Shown here piece after piece: positions 9,933-19,961 of a DNA stretch of 64,000 nucleotides. Every line of letters starts with the position of its first letter. Positions within the stretch are counted from its first letter, which is position 1. Source of the stretch: Gracilaria caudata (taxonomy: Eukaryota > Rhodophyta > Florideophyceae > Gracilariales > Gracilariaceae); NCBI GenBank assembly GCA_030374735.1, contig JASCIV010000004.1:1-64000 (forward strand). The letters are read 5' to 3'. The notes under the pieces were generated by a model. It saw only the letters and a list, made by a program, of their open reading frames with translations, searched no databases and was not told the origin of the DNA. A program made the position numbers and the translations under genes.

Positions 9933-11624
9933 ATGGTACTCGATGATATTCGCAACAAAATTAGGCGCTGCGGAGGCCTTGGAAATACCTTTTCCATGTG
10001 GCTTCGATCGAGTTTCAAGCCCTTTTGGACTATACTTCAACATATCCCGGTCATAAAGGATGTGTTGAACAAGTTTTATCTGTCGGCTTTACTCAAGTCG
10101 TTCAGTAAGACCGTTCCACGTCTTCCGAACTGCAACTTGAAGAATGATTTCCCCTCGTTGTACACTGTGTATGACGAATCGAACAGTACTTACTCTCGTT
10201 TGATTCCGCGCAAGCCCGAGTACACTGAGGGTCTTCCGGATCTCGAGCTCGCATCTACTTGTTTCATGCGCGACAAATTTACTCCGGAAACTCATCGCAA
10301 CCTTTCCCTTTTGATCGGCTACTATGCTCAATGGTTCACTCATCAGTTCTTCAACACCAGCCCCAAGAATCCTGAGGATGTCAATCAGCCCGTCGGAATC
10401 AACCTCAGCCAGCTGTACGGATCCACTTCTAAGAAAATGAATGCACTTCGATCGGGCGAACTTGGTTTGCTTAAGTCCTCATTTAGGAACGGATTAGAGT
10501 ATCCACCAATCATTCCTATTCCTGAGGATGAAAACCAAAGGAATCTGCTGCCCATCCCAGGTGAAGAGATGTTTGACATTCCAATTCCTCTCGCCAATAC
10601 CCTGCCGGGTTTCGCCGCTATTCACGTTCTGTTCTTCAGAAGACATCAGTATGTCTGCCGTGAGCTTGCTAAATGGGGCAATGAAAATGGTATGCAAATG
10701 AGCGATGAGGAGCTCTATCAGAAGGCGAAGATCATCGTTGCTATCAATGTCCTTCGTCTCACCATGCACGATTACGTCGCTGAAGGTCTGCAATCGAGCC
10801 ACGTGAAGATCAAGTTTGACCAGAGTGTGAAAAAGTCATTGATCTGGAAGTTCTTCGGCCCGGGTTACTATCCTCCATGCAATGCAATCCAAACAGAGTT
10901 CAATTTCTTGTACCGTTGGCATCAGTTCATTCCTGACGAGATTAAGGTTATCAAGGATTTGCCAGTGGAGAATGAGCAGGATCTAAAGGCTTTGGTGCCT
11001 GATGTCGAGAAGTATGAAACCGAGTCACTCACCTTCCCAGAGGATCTCGATACATGGTTTGGAGAAGATTGGAATGCCGTTAAGTGGCTCACCGAAACCG
11101 AGAACGGATTAGAGCGGATTCTCTTTTCTGCTGCGTCGCAACGTGCAGGAAAGTTAACTTTACTGAACTCGCATAAATGGCTCGTCAAGAACGTCATTAA
11201 ACCAGGTATGGGCAAATGCAGAGAGTATGAACTAGCTTCCTATAATGACTATCGTGAGCACTTTGGCTTTGGTCGTGTGAACAAGTTTGAGCAGGTATCA
11301 TCAGATCCGGCTATATTAGCAAAGCTCAAACAAGTGTACACGGATGTGGATCAAATTGAGTACTACCCAGGTGTATTTGCAGAGGACAAGGACTTTGGTG
11401 GCGTCCACGGACCATTCTTGGCGGCAATCGGTGTGGGTATGACCTTTAGCGGAATCTTTGCAAGCCGTCTGTTCGAAACAGATATCTTCAATGAGAAGAC
11501 TCTGACACGCAGAGGAATAGAATTGGCTTACGAGGTCAATTACATCCGAGATATGACACGCTTGCACTCCGGCCTCGGAGAAGCTAAGGTGCATTTCACT
11601 GTCCCGAAGGCCAACCCTGTGTAA
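9933..11624 (+). CDS. Algal cyclooxygenase / prostaglandin H synthase-like haem peroxidase, 563 aa
   Basis: Converts arachidonate to PGG2/PGH2 in characterised red-algal relatives (Gracilaria, Coccotylus). I chose ATG 9933 because it aligns with the start of the second copy in this window; an earlier in-frame ATG at 9795 only adds a poor 46-residue extension. Residues 28-52 match the animal membrane-binding domain (FKPFWTILQHIPVIKDVLN). The distal haem site is YAQWFTHQFFNT with His137. The catalytic Tyr and proximal His lie in FLYRWHQ as Tyr327 and His330, with the same spacing as animal Tyr385/His388. There is no signal peptide and no EGF module, both of which animal enzymes have. The region matching the animal aspirin-acetylated serine reads GVGMTFSG. 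It is intronless and tail to tail with a paralogue (14638-16317) 3.0 kb away. Family assignment is very secure. Confidence 0.95.
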   Translation: MVLDDIRNKIRRCGGLGNTFSMWLRSSFKPFWTILQHIPVIKDVLNKFYLSALLKSFSKTVPRLPNCNLKNDFPSLYTVYDESNSTYSRLIPRKPEYTEGLPDLELASTCFMRDKFTPETHRNLSLLIGYYAQWFTHQFFNTSPKNPEDVNQPVGINLSQLYGSTSKKMNALRSGELGLLKSSFRNGLEYPPIIPIPEDENQRNLLPIPGEEMFDIPIPLANTLPGFAAIHVLFFRRHQYVCRELAKWGNENGMQMSDEELYQKAKIIVAINVLRLTMHDYVAEGLQSSHVKIKFDQSVKKSLIWKFFGPGYYPPCNAIQTEFNFLYRWHQFIPDEIKVIKDLPVENEQDLKALVPDVEKYETESLTFPEDLDTWFGEDWNAVKWLTETENGLERILFSAASQRAGKLTLLNSHKWLVKNVIKPGMGKCREYELASYNDYREHFGFGRVNKFEQVSSDPAILAKLKQVYTDVDQIEYYPGVFAEDKDFGGVHGPFLAAIGVGMTFSGIFASRLFETDIFNEKTLTRRGIELAYEVNYIRDMTRLHSGLGEAKVHFTVPKANPV

Positions 11625-13503
11625 TGGTGTAGCTGTTCCAGAGTCACACCCCCGACAAGAAGTGCTGTTATGATACTGAAGGCGAAACAGGTTAGCAGCG
11701 AAGTTCTCATTTGCCAGGTGCAATGCACTTTTGTTCAGGCTAATGAGTCAAAATGTGTTTCGCCAAGTTACAGGGCGATGTGTGGTCACTGTCAGTAGCA
11801 ATGTAGATTCTCGTAACCTGTGTACTTTGTCCTCCGTAGCGTCTCCATGTATCGAAGTTGTTAGCGCTTCGTAGCGGAGAGCACCGTAAAGGACTTTTTA
11901 TTGATTAGTGAAATCTTCTGCTACACTACGGACCGCGCAACCGTTGGTCTCCATGAAGATAGATTTCATCGAACACTTATCGTGTTAAAGAGTTAAAGAG
12001 TTAGAATTACCCTTGGTGGACAAGATTATCCTAGTAACACGTGAGGGTTATGAGGGTTGGTAACTTGTTTGTTCAGAGAGAAGCCCAGATAACGTGTGTA
12101 CCGGGGAGGTCTCGAAGCTATATACTCCTTCCTCCTCTCGACTATGGTTTGGCACCGCTTCCGGCGAAGCGATAGCAGAAATTCCCGTCCCTCTTTTAAT
12201 GGAGAAGGGCAGGAAATTGGACGCCTGCTGCTCGGATAGCTTAATCTGTGGTTCTGTAAGTTACCTCTCGTTTTTGCTACCGTTTTACCCTTCGTAGGCA
12301 CAAGAAGTGTTCGAGAAGCTAAATATGCTTTTTTCCAGATGACCTTATATTGGCTGCAAAAGTTCACTAATGTTATGTGTTTGGGATTGCAAATACACGA
12401 AATCGCCAGTGTGATACTGTCCCCTACAAGGTATGATGCATCATGTTTTGTGGCTCTCCTTTTTGGGTCTTTATTCAAGACATGATGTCCTGAGCGTATT
12501 CATCAGTCTTGATCAAGACTCGTGACTACACAAAACATTGAAAACAAATTGCGCAGGGCGCAGCCCACTATATAAAAATATACCCTTCGTAGTACGAAGT
12601 TCGTACCCTTCGTGTTATCATAACAGATCGGCCTGACGTCATGATGACGTCAGGCCGATCTCTCCTGCGAGATCGTCTTCGTCAGGAGTGCGGCAAAATA
12701 CCTGAGGGCCAAAAGAATGGCCGTTCGGAACTTCAAACGTGCGCTATTCCTCTTGTACGAAGATAGCGTTTTTGGGATTCTCACAGACGCATCCGCTGTC
12801 CTCTGGAGTCCAGAATCTGGACAGATCAAACAAGGCGACTTGCGATGAAATCAGTCTCTGCGAAACGACATCACATGCATGATGTCACACGGAGCTCCAC
12901 CCTGATCACGGAATTACAGTCGCTGCCCGCATAGAAAGGCGGCGAGAGAGAGAGACAATGTAAATACGATCCGGGAGGTCGTCAAACTTGTCCAAGCCAT
13001 CGATAAACATGCCGATCACCTTAGCGGACTTGGATGGCAAGTCGCTAAAATGACATCCCCCCGTCTAGCCGCACGTATGCAGAAGGTCACGAGCCCCGTC
13101 ATCAGAGGAAGGTCCGGACCGCCGTTTCACTCAGTTTTACCTTGAAGGAAGAGTCTCTGGACGGACTGTTTTGCAGGGGTTTTGTCCAAAGGACTGCACT
13201 GAGGTTGGATACCGGCGAAAGGCCACGGGCTGTCTCTTACACCCGGGCTCGCCATCATCAATCATGATGATATGAGGGTTGGGTGGAAAGGTCGCTGCCC
13301 ATGATTCCTTGGGTGGCGAACGTGGTACATGGGAAGCCCCTTATCGTCTGAAAACTCCCCCCCCCCCCGTCGACGATCTCTGGAGGTTGAATGAAGAAGG
13401 AAAGGGGAAGGATGAAGGCGATAAGCGTCTGTAGCGAATTGCTTCCGGAGTCTGCCGTAATTGCTTAGACACTTCTTCTTTTTCAGAGCCTACTGTAAAT
13501 CTT
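11625..13503. other. Spacer between the two cyclooxygenase genes, left part
   Basis: No intact gene. It holds a perfect 35-bp palindrome with two TGACGTCA sites (12626-12660) and a run of C near 13358. Around 12700-13060 are short frames that faintly resemble broken reverse-transcriptase sequence, too weak to annotate. Confidence 0.4.
12626..12660. promoter_or_regulatory. Perfect 35-bp palindrome carrying two TGACGTCA (CRE-type bZIP) sites
   Basis: Seventeen-base arms (12626-12642 and 12644-12660) flank one central G. Each arm contains the palindromic octamer TGACGTCA, which CREB/ATF-type bZIP proteins bind in other eukaryotes. It lies about 1.0 kb past the stop of the first cyclooxygenase gene. 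Whether it regulates anything is inference; it could equally be a foldback remnant. Confidence 0.45.
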
Positions 13504-13760
13504 TTATATAAAACTTTCTCTCTTCAGGAAGGCCAAGAACTTGTACGGCTCATGTCTAACCAAATTTCTAATGGAGGACTTCACAGCGGGCGGGAGATTC
13601 GGGATTAAGTCGCGTCGCGAGGTGTTCGTCAGTGGGCACCGAAGAACGACATGGCCGCAATATTTTTTCACATTCGCCCCGAAGCTGCACCGCATTGTCT
13701 TCTTATCCAAGTAAGAGGCCACGGGATGTAGAGAATACACATGCCCTGTGTAAAACTGAG
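13504..13760 (-). pseudogene. Decayed C-terminal end of a non-LTR retrotransposon ORF
   Basis: The frame reads toward the stop at 13504 as YTGHVYSLH...KTMRCSFGANVKKYCGHVVLRC..., ending KFLAFLKRESFI. A TGH block, then a C-x-(x)-G-N-x-K-x-x-x-H-x-x-x-x-C pattern, then an Arg-rich tail is the usual C-terminal layout of LINE-type ORF2 proteins. A matching copy at 34666-34893 shares the TLRCxCGTN...DHFVLRC and FLAFLKRESF strings. After the stop the copy runs into AAAAAGAAGAAG, a LINE-like A/G-rich tail. Upstream coding sequence is shifted out of frame near 13740, so this is dead. Confidence 0.6.
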
Positions 13761-13961
13761 AGAGCAGAACCTCGGCTTTGCGTGCATCTCGCTCACCAGC
13801 GATGAACTCAGGACATTTTTACAACACCAGCCGACACTTTTGCTGCTACGAAAGAGCATTGCGAACATCTAACATATCCAGTGGGACTCTGATTTGGTCA
13901 CTGAGAGGTATACGCAGCCCGATTTGGCGAGAGCTTAGACACACAAAAGCTGCTTCAATAA

Positions 13962-13996
13962 GTTCGTTTCGTTCTGCGTTGCAGAACGAAACGAAC
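13962..13996. repeat. Perfect 16-bp-stem hairpin
   Basis: GTTCGTTTCGTTCTGC at 13962-13977 pairs exactly with 13981-13996 across a 3-nt GTT loop. It lies 200 bp upstream of the retroelement relic. No function assigned. Confidence 0.75.
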
Positions 13997-14637
13997 GAAC
14001 GCATCAGCAGTAGAAAGCACCTAGGGAACTTAATTCGTTCTTGTTAGAGCCCAGAGAGTGTAGCACAGCTACTGATTTGTAGTTAGTGACTGCGATATAG
14101 AGGCCATAGGTTACTAGCATTCTTGAAGAGAGAAACATTCTTTCGAGAAAACTTTATTTCAACCTAGTAGTAACTGAAGGTTGTTTTGTACGCTGTGAAG
14201 AAGAAAAAGAACGAGGGTATTTGCGGTTTCTGCCGCCGAGACTCCTCAACAAAAACTGCTCTGCAACCTGTATGAGTTTGACGGGTGCGGAATTGGAAAC
14301 ACAACTGAAACTGATTCCCAAAGTCTGTTACCGGAGAATGGCACTAGCTAGTCGTTCCTCAGAACACTCCTATGATCCCTTCATTGGATATCGGCAAGTT
14401 GATATCTCTCATGATACTGCTACACAGAGATCACGTGAGCTTCTCACCGCCCTGTGGAGATTCCATCCACAACGAAAGAAACCCGTATTTGCACAATTGC
14501 ACCCCTAACCCGAAGCCATCCTCACGGGTACATACATCGCAATCTGTTTCACAGAAGAAAGAACTCATCGAACTGAAACCCCAAGGTTACACGTCGTGTA
14601 CCCGAGAAACAACGGTACCACACTCTGCGCAGCTGAT

Positions 14638-16317
14638 TTAGAGCGAATTGTTTTTGGGCACAGTGAAGCGAATTCTAGCTTCACCCAGTTTCGTGTGCAT
14701 TCGGGTTAAATCGCTGAGGTAATCGATTTCGTTTGCCAACTGCCATCCTCTAGGAGTCAGAGACTCTTCGTTGAAGATATCTGGTTCGAATAAACGACTG
14801 GCAAAAATGCCGCCAAATGTCATCCCAACGCCAATCGTCGCCAGGAAAGGTCCGTGAACGCCATCGAAGTCCTTATCTTCGGCAAAAATCCCGGGGTAGT
14901 ACTCAATTTGGTCCACGTCTCCGTAAACCTGCTTCAGTTTCGTTAATATGTGCTCATCTGAGGTAATTTGCTCAAACTTCTTCAGACGTCCAAAACCAAA
15001 ATACTCACGGTAGTCATTGTACGATCCTAGTTGATATTCTCTGGTCTTTTCCAATCCAGGTTTAAGGACCTTCTTCAAAAACCACTTGTGTGTGTTAAGC
15101 AACGTCAGCTTTCCCGCGCGCTGCGATGAAGCTGAGAAGAGCGCTCTCTCCAATCCACCGTCTTCATCCGCAATCCACTTCACAGAATTCCAGCTTTCCC
15201 CGAGCCACGCGTCCTCGTCCTCTGGGAAGGTTAGCGAATCAGTGGCGTATTCATTAACATCAGGGGTCAAATCTTTCATCTGCTCTTCGTTATTTAGGGG
15301 CAGCTCCTTAATGATTTTCGTCTCATCAGGATAGAACTGATGCCAGCGGTAAAGGAAATTGAACTCTGTTTGAACCACAGTGCATGGAGGGTAAGGGTCC
15401 GGGCCCAGCAGCTTCCACATCCTTGTCTGCTTCACGGCCTGATCAAATGTGATCTTCACGTAGCTAGTCTGGAGGCCACGGCCAATATAATCGTGCATGG
15501 TGATACGAACTACGTTTAGAATTACAACAAGCTTAGCTTTCTGGTAAAGTTCCTCGTCATCCATCATTATTCCTCTCTCTGTGGCCCATTTGTTGATCTC
15601 ACGACAAACGTACTGATGCCTTCTAAAGAATAAGACGTGCATTGCAGCAAAACCCGGTACAGTATTGGCGAGTGGAATGGGCATTTCAAACATTTCTTTC
15701 CCTCCGATAAGCGGCCTTAACTGTGCTTCAACTTCTTTGATTGGGGGAAACTCTTCCCTGTTCCTAAAGGTAGAACGAAGTAAACCAAGCTGACCAGAAC
15801 GAAGCGACTTCATTGTTTCTGGTGTTGATCCATACAGCTGAGAAAGATTGAGTCCCACAGGCTGACCCGTTTTTGATGGATCGTTTGCATCTGTGTTGAA
15901 CAGTTGATGGCTGAACCACTGAGCGAAATATCCAACAAGCAGTGAGAGGTTCTGGTTTGTGTCCGGAATGAATGTCTTACGATGGAAAACTTCAACAGCA
16001 TCATCCAGGTTTGGAAGGCCCCTCGTGTAAGTTGCTTTACGTGGAAGCATACGGGAGTAGGTAGTGTGCGCCTCGTCGTAAACTGTATATAGCGAAGGAT
16101 AATCGTTCTTCAGATTATACTTGGGCAGACGCGTGACATACTGAGCCATATCATTCAGAGAAAACGCGAGGTAGGCCGAATTAAGAATGTTCTTCACGAT
16201 AGGGATATTTTGTAGTATGAACCAAAAGAGCCAAAAGTTGTTCCTGATATAGAACGAGAAGAACTTGGAAAAGCCCCCACAGCGCTTGATCTTGTACCAT
16301 AGATCCTGGAGAAACAT
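14638..16317 (-). CDS. Second algal cyclooxygenase / prostaglandin H synthase-like protein, 559 aa
   Basis: A paralogue of 9933-11624, clearly similar along its whole length. Start ATG 16317 gives MFLQDLWYKIKRCGG, matching the chosen start of the other copy. Membrane-binding region about 28-52 (FWLFWFILQNIPIVKNIL). Distal haem His137 in FAQWFSHQLF. FLYRWHQF supplies the catalytic Tyr323 and proximal His326. The last third (GVHGPFLATIGVGMTFGGIFASRLFEPDIFNEE) is nearly unchanged between copies. The main difference is a block around residues 190-210 where this copy is shorter and more divergent. It is intronless, lacks a signal peptide and EGF module, and is convergent with its paralogue. All catalytic residues are intact, so both should be active; different substrate or expression pattern is possible. 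Confidence 0.95.
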   Translation of the reverse strand: MFLQDLWYKIKRCGGFSKFFSFYIRNNFWLFWFILQNIPIVKNILNSAYLAFSLNDMAQYVTRLPKYNLKNDYPSLYTVYDEAHTTYSRMLPRKATYTRGLPNLDDAVEVFHRKTFIPDTNQNLSLLVGYFAQWFSHQLFNTDANDPSKTGQPVGLNLSQLYGSTPETMKSLRSGQLGLLRSTFRNREEFPPIKEVEAQLRPLIGGKEMFEMPIPLANTVPGFAAMHVLFFRRHQYVCREINKWATERGIMMDDEELYQKAKLVVILNVVRITMHDYIGRGLQTSYVKITFDQAVKQTRMWKLLGPDPYPPCTVVQTEFNFLYRWHQFYPDETKIIKELPLNNEEQMKDLTPDVNEYATDSLTFPEDEDAWLGESWNSVKWIADEDGGLERALFSASSQRAGKLTLLNTHKWFLKKVLKPGLEKTREYQLGSYNDYREYFGFGRLKKFEQITSDEHILTKLKQVYGDVDQIEYYPGIFAEDKDFDGVHGPFLATIGVGMTFGGIFASRLFEPDIFNEESLTPRGWQLANEIDYLSDLTRMHTKLGEARIRFTVPKNNSL

Positions 16318-18394
16318 TCTCGATGATCGCTCTTCCTGGACGTGCTCGAAGAAGCACCTCCGTCGTCAAACAATCCGTATCGAAATCAATTTGAGAGAGA
16401 AGATATTCAAGGTCGAGAAAGATCGGTATGATGATCGCAGGAGAGCAGCAGGTGTTATATACATGTGACACGGCATTCTTCAGAGTTTCTGCAGACACCC
16501 ACGAGCCGGTGGAGTTGGATGTTACTCGATTCTGCTTCCAATATCCATCGAAGGTGAGACATCATTTGCCACGTTCTTCCTTAGTGTGATACTTGACGAC
16601 TCATCACATGTCGTGAAGTCCCGATACATTGGAGTTGTAGATGAGTCTCAGCGAAATTTGGAAGTGTTAGCACGTTACCATCACGTACTTGGGATAAACA
16701 GAACCATAGGCTGTCTCATGATGTAGGCTGAAGGGCGTCGTACAATCTCACTTTCTTCGGCTCAGTCAACGAGCAACACTGGTATAGATACCTTGCATAC
16801 TGCTTGCATCCATCAGGGATCTGGTTGATACTGTTGCACCAAGTCCAGAGCTCTACACAGCGTACAAGAGCGAACCAATCGGATCCAAAACTATTGATTC
16901 TCCTGAGCCCGTGATTCGCGTATCACACCCTGACATGGGCCGATACTGCAAGAATACTCACGTGCTTTGCACTCTCGGCATCAAGAAGCACAATTTAGCG
17001 ACATCTACGCGCTATGTTGCAATTACACGCAGAAGCTGATGGGATCACATTAAAACTGTTAACGTGTTGATGGCGACACAAGTTTCTCACGGTAATAATA
17101 CAGTGCCAAGATTAATACCAAGGGTAATTCGTTTTCAATCCCGACATCCCTTGGATGTTGCGACATCCCAAGTTGCAAATCTATACTATTGCAGCAGCTG
17201 ATGGGAAAAGACTGCCATGTGCACAATGTTATGGTCGATGATCTTCAGTGTGACAGGGTACAAACTTCCTACTTCTACCCCTTTGACCATGCTTCATCAC
17301 GTGATTAGCGACAACACGCAGGGGAGCGGTGCTGAGGATATATTTCGCAACACTGGTGAAAATGCATACAGGGGTAAGCCACTCATTCCTAGCGATGCTT
17401 CCACACATGTCCAACTTGCAGTCTGCATCTTCAAATTTCACATGTCTGCAATGCAGACATGTGAAATTTGAAGATCATGTACGGCATGTGGGAACAATTG
17501 TTCCCGACACCCCGCTTGCACAACTGTCGTTCAAAACGCTCTGTTGAACAACAGAGTCTGTTCAAGGCTGCAACCGCACTGGATACGGCAATCCGTTTCT
17601 GTGGTAGAAAAAAAATTCCGCGGCTTTCGCACACATTTGGTTCAAGAAATGCAAAGAAATGTGTGCATAGCTAAGAAGATCTGCCGACCAACATGTAGAT
17701 ACGTTTGTTTAGACAGGTGAAGGCCACTACATGTCCCAGTCGAACCCATGGTGGGAACGCTAACACTGCAGATCCGTTTTACACATGGTCCCCACGACTG
17801 GCGGCCTCCCTGTTCTGGAAAACTTGGCTCCCGACTAATCTTACCCATCATCTGTCATTCCGGACGTCGACTTCATATCAAATTGGTATAAAACTTCGAC
17901 AGTATCCTGTAACATTACGTACATGGAAAGGAAACTATGTGAAACGTACGCTGCACGTCATGCGCGTTGGCGTGCTCTCAGTAGTTAGCTCTGGTTAGGA
18001 TGCCTGTTTCCGATCGGTGTGCAGGCATACTGTCGTTGAGAATAAGAAAGTATATGTGTAGAGGTAATGCAACCTAGATTCGCATATTGCGATGCTGAAT
18101 CGACAACGGATCGGAATGAGTTCAAATAGGGTGCAAGCTTTGAAATTCATTGCAAGAATGGGCCACACGCCGATAGCGATCAGCAAAAATTGTACGATGG
18201 TATTGGATAAACGTCGATAGGAGACGAGGCATCCACCCCGTGCATGTCAACCAATGTCCAATCGCACAGGTGTTCGAAAAAAGGCCGCGCAGAATACATG
18301 TAGTTGTTTAGATAGTGATTGTGGTATCCTTCTTTCCTAGAAAACAGCAGCCATTCTGGCCTGGAGCATGAGTTACAAGTTGAGATCAAACAGC
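16318..18394. other. Two-kilobase intergenic region upstream of the second cyclooxygenase
   Basis: No gene recognised on either strand. Contains a perfect 49-bp palindrome (17427-17475) and a direct repeat of CGACATCCC near 17142 and 17160. The promoter of the 16317 gene should lie at its left end; a TATATACATG string near 16456 is unproven. Confidence 0.4.
17427..17475. repeat. Perfect 49-bp palindrome
   Basis: Arms of 24 bases (17427-17450 and 17452-17475) with a single central A, no mismatch. The sequence could extrude as a cruciform or fold as a near loop-less RNA hairpin. Such perfect symmetry suggests a recent origin, or an assembly foldback. Confidence 0.85.
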
Positions 18395-19564
18395 TTAGGT
18401 TGCAGAATGACGATCCATGCCATGGGTAAAAAGAGCGGTATCACTTGCAACGCGTTGCACCTTTTTCGGACGCTGCTCGCTCACCATCGCATACTTTTTC
18501 TGCAAAGGAGCATCAAGAACTGAAGAAAAGTCGAGCATGGTGGCCTGTTGCGGTCGAATGGACGACTCGTTCTCGACAATTTGCGAAGATGAGGTTCTCA
18601 CAGAACGTGAGGGCATGACGCTCGGCCGCTGGCGGGCGTTTGTTCGTAACTGAGGGGATTTGGGCTGCCGTGGACGACGAAGTCTGGACGTGTTCTTCGG
18701 GTACGATTTATTGCGATTCGGACGACGAATGGCGGATGCAGAGTTTGAGGAAAATAAGTTTGGTGTCCGGCGACGAGTGATTTGCTCAGAGTTTGAGGAA
18801 GGTAAAGAAGGTGGCTGACGACGTGCGTTGGGTGTAGAATTTCTGGAAGGTGTGAAAAAATGACGGCGGCGGGCGACGGGCATCGAGTTAGAAGAAGGTA
18901 GGGCGGGTACTGAACGACGAGTAACGGGGGTAGAGAAAGAAGGTGATGTGGCGGGTGTAAAGCGTTGCGAGACTTGTGCATAGTCATTTGGAGGTTGCGT
19001 CGATGTCATTCGGCTTGCAGAAAGCACAGAGTTAGAAGCGGGCGTTGTCTGACGCACGACCGGGACAGAAATGGGGGAAGATGCGTTGGACAGCAAGCGA
19101 TGTGGCTTGATGGCCAAGTTAGATGAGGGCTGCGAGCTTGGCAACGGCCGCTCACTTTCTGAAGAGTTCGATGAAGCTTGGACGGAAAGTGAGCGGCGCT
19201 GCCCACCACCTAGATGTCTGACAAGCGGCTCCGCATAGTTTCTTTTGGTGTGTACAGGTTGTGTGACCTCCGGTTTGACGTTTACGCGCTGTGCAGAAGC
19301 TGATTCAAAGTGGTGAGGTCGCTTCTTCGGAGTGTTTCGATTCGGTTCGGAAATCAGCGCTGGTGACACAGCCTGACAAGTGGTGGCAACCGCTTCGGGA
19401 AGATTGGCAGCTTGTAGAGCAGCCTCTACCTTGCACGGAAACGAGGCGGCCGACTGATTGGAGCGCATGGTGAAGGGCGACAAGCTCCGCAACGCGAAGT
19501 CCGGCGGCCGGTCGTCGGCGGTGACTTCACGTGGAAAGCTCACTCCTTGGAAATGCCCGTGCAT
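18395..19564 (-). CDS. Ser/Arg/Pro-rich low-complexity protein, 389 aa
   Basis: Not recognised. The frame is open to 19708, bounded by TGA there, but the first ATG is at 19564 (MHGHFQGVSFP), unless an upstream exon exists. About residues 190-330 hold loose ~20-residue repeats of the scheme TRR-x-P-x-LPSSNS-x-P-x-ARR (for example ALPSSNSMPVARR, SLPSSNSEQITRR). The basic, Ser-Pro-rich composition would suit a nuclear or microtubule-associated phosphoprotein, but this is a guess. A more ordinary C-terminal segment (MLDFSSVLDAPLQKKYAMVSEQRPKK) may be the conserved part. It lies head to head with the HAD gene at 19962, 397 bp apart. Confidence 0.55.
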   Translation of the reverse strand: MHGHFQGVSFPREVTADDRPPDFALRSLSPFTMRSNQSAASFPCKVEAALQAANLPEAVATTCQAVSPALISEPNRNTPKKRPHHFESASAQRVNVKPEVTQPVHTKRNYAEPLVRHLGGGQRRSLSVQASSNSSESERPLPSSQPSSNLAIKPHRLLSNASSPISVPVVRQTTPASNSVLSASRMTSTQPPNDYAQVSQRFTPATSPSFSTPVTRRSVPALPSSNSMPVARRRHFFTPSRNSTPNARRQPPSLPSSNSEQITRRRTPNLFSSNSASAIRRPNRNKSYPKNTSRLRRPRQPKSPQLRTNARQRPSVMPSRSVRTSSSQIVENESSIRPQQATMLDFSSVLDAPLQKKYAMVSEQRPKKVQRVASDTALFTHGMDRHSAT

Positions 19565-19961
19565 GAGACTGGATGATCTGTCGAGCACGGTGCATTTATT
19601 CAGCCACGTTGATCCAACCGCCTCTCCCCACGTGTCTGAAATTGCTGGTGGCCGAGGTACAATTCCGACAACTTTGCTTGGGGCCGAGATTCTCGGCCCG
19701 CGAAGCAATCACCCGCAACCACGAACTCTGGGACTCGAAACAATACGTCACGCGTCCCGCTCATACCCGCTCAAGCGGTCGTCTCGAACATCATACGTGA
19801 TGTTCAACGCCATCATCCACCCTGTTCAAAATTCAAACCAAAGGCTGTGTCCAGGCTTTAAACATTCTTCGGCGCTATTCGAATAATCGTCAGCAACCCT
19901 TACCCTAACAGACCTCGCCATCCCAACCGCACGTTCGTGATCAGCGCTATCTCAATCCCAC

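Noticed and set aside
12026..12478. 150-codon - strand frame between the cyclooxygenases
   Set aside because: Basic, random-looking composition, no motif.
12700..13060. Possible reverse transcriptase remnant
   Set aside because: A few RT-like words (GQIKQGD, SGLGWQVAKM) occur but in a broken frame without YADD; too weak.
16181..16498. 105-codon frame overlapping the start of the second cyclooxygenase
   Set aside because: Different frame from the enzyme, no signal peptide or family pattern; a chance overlap.
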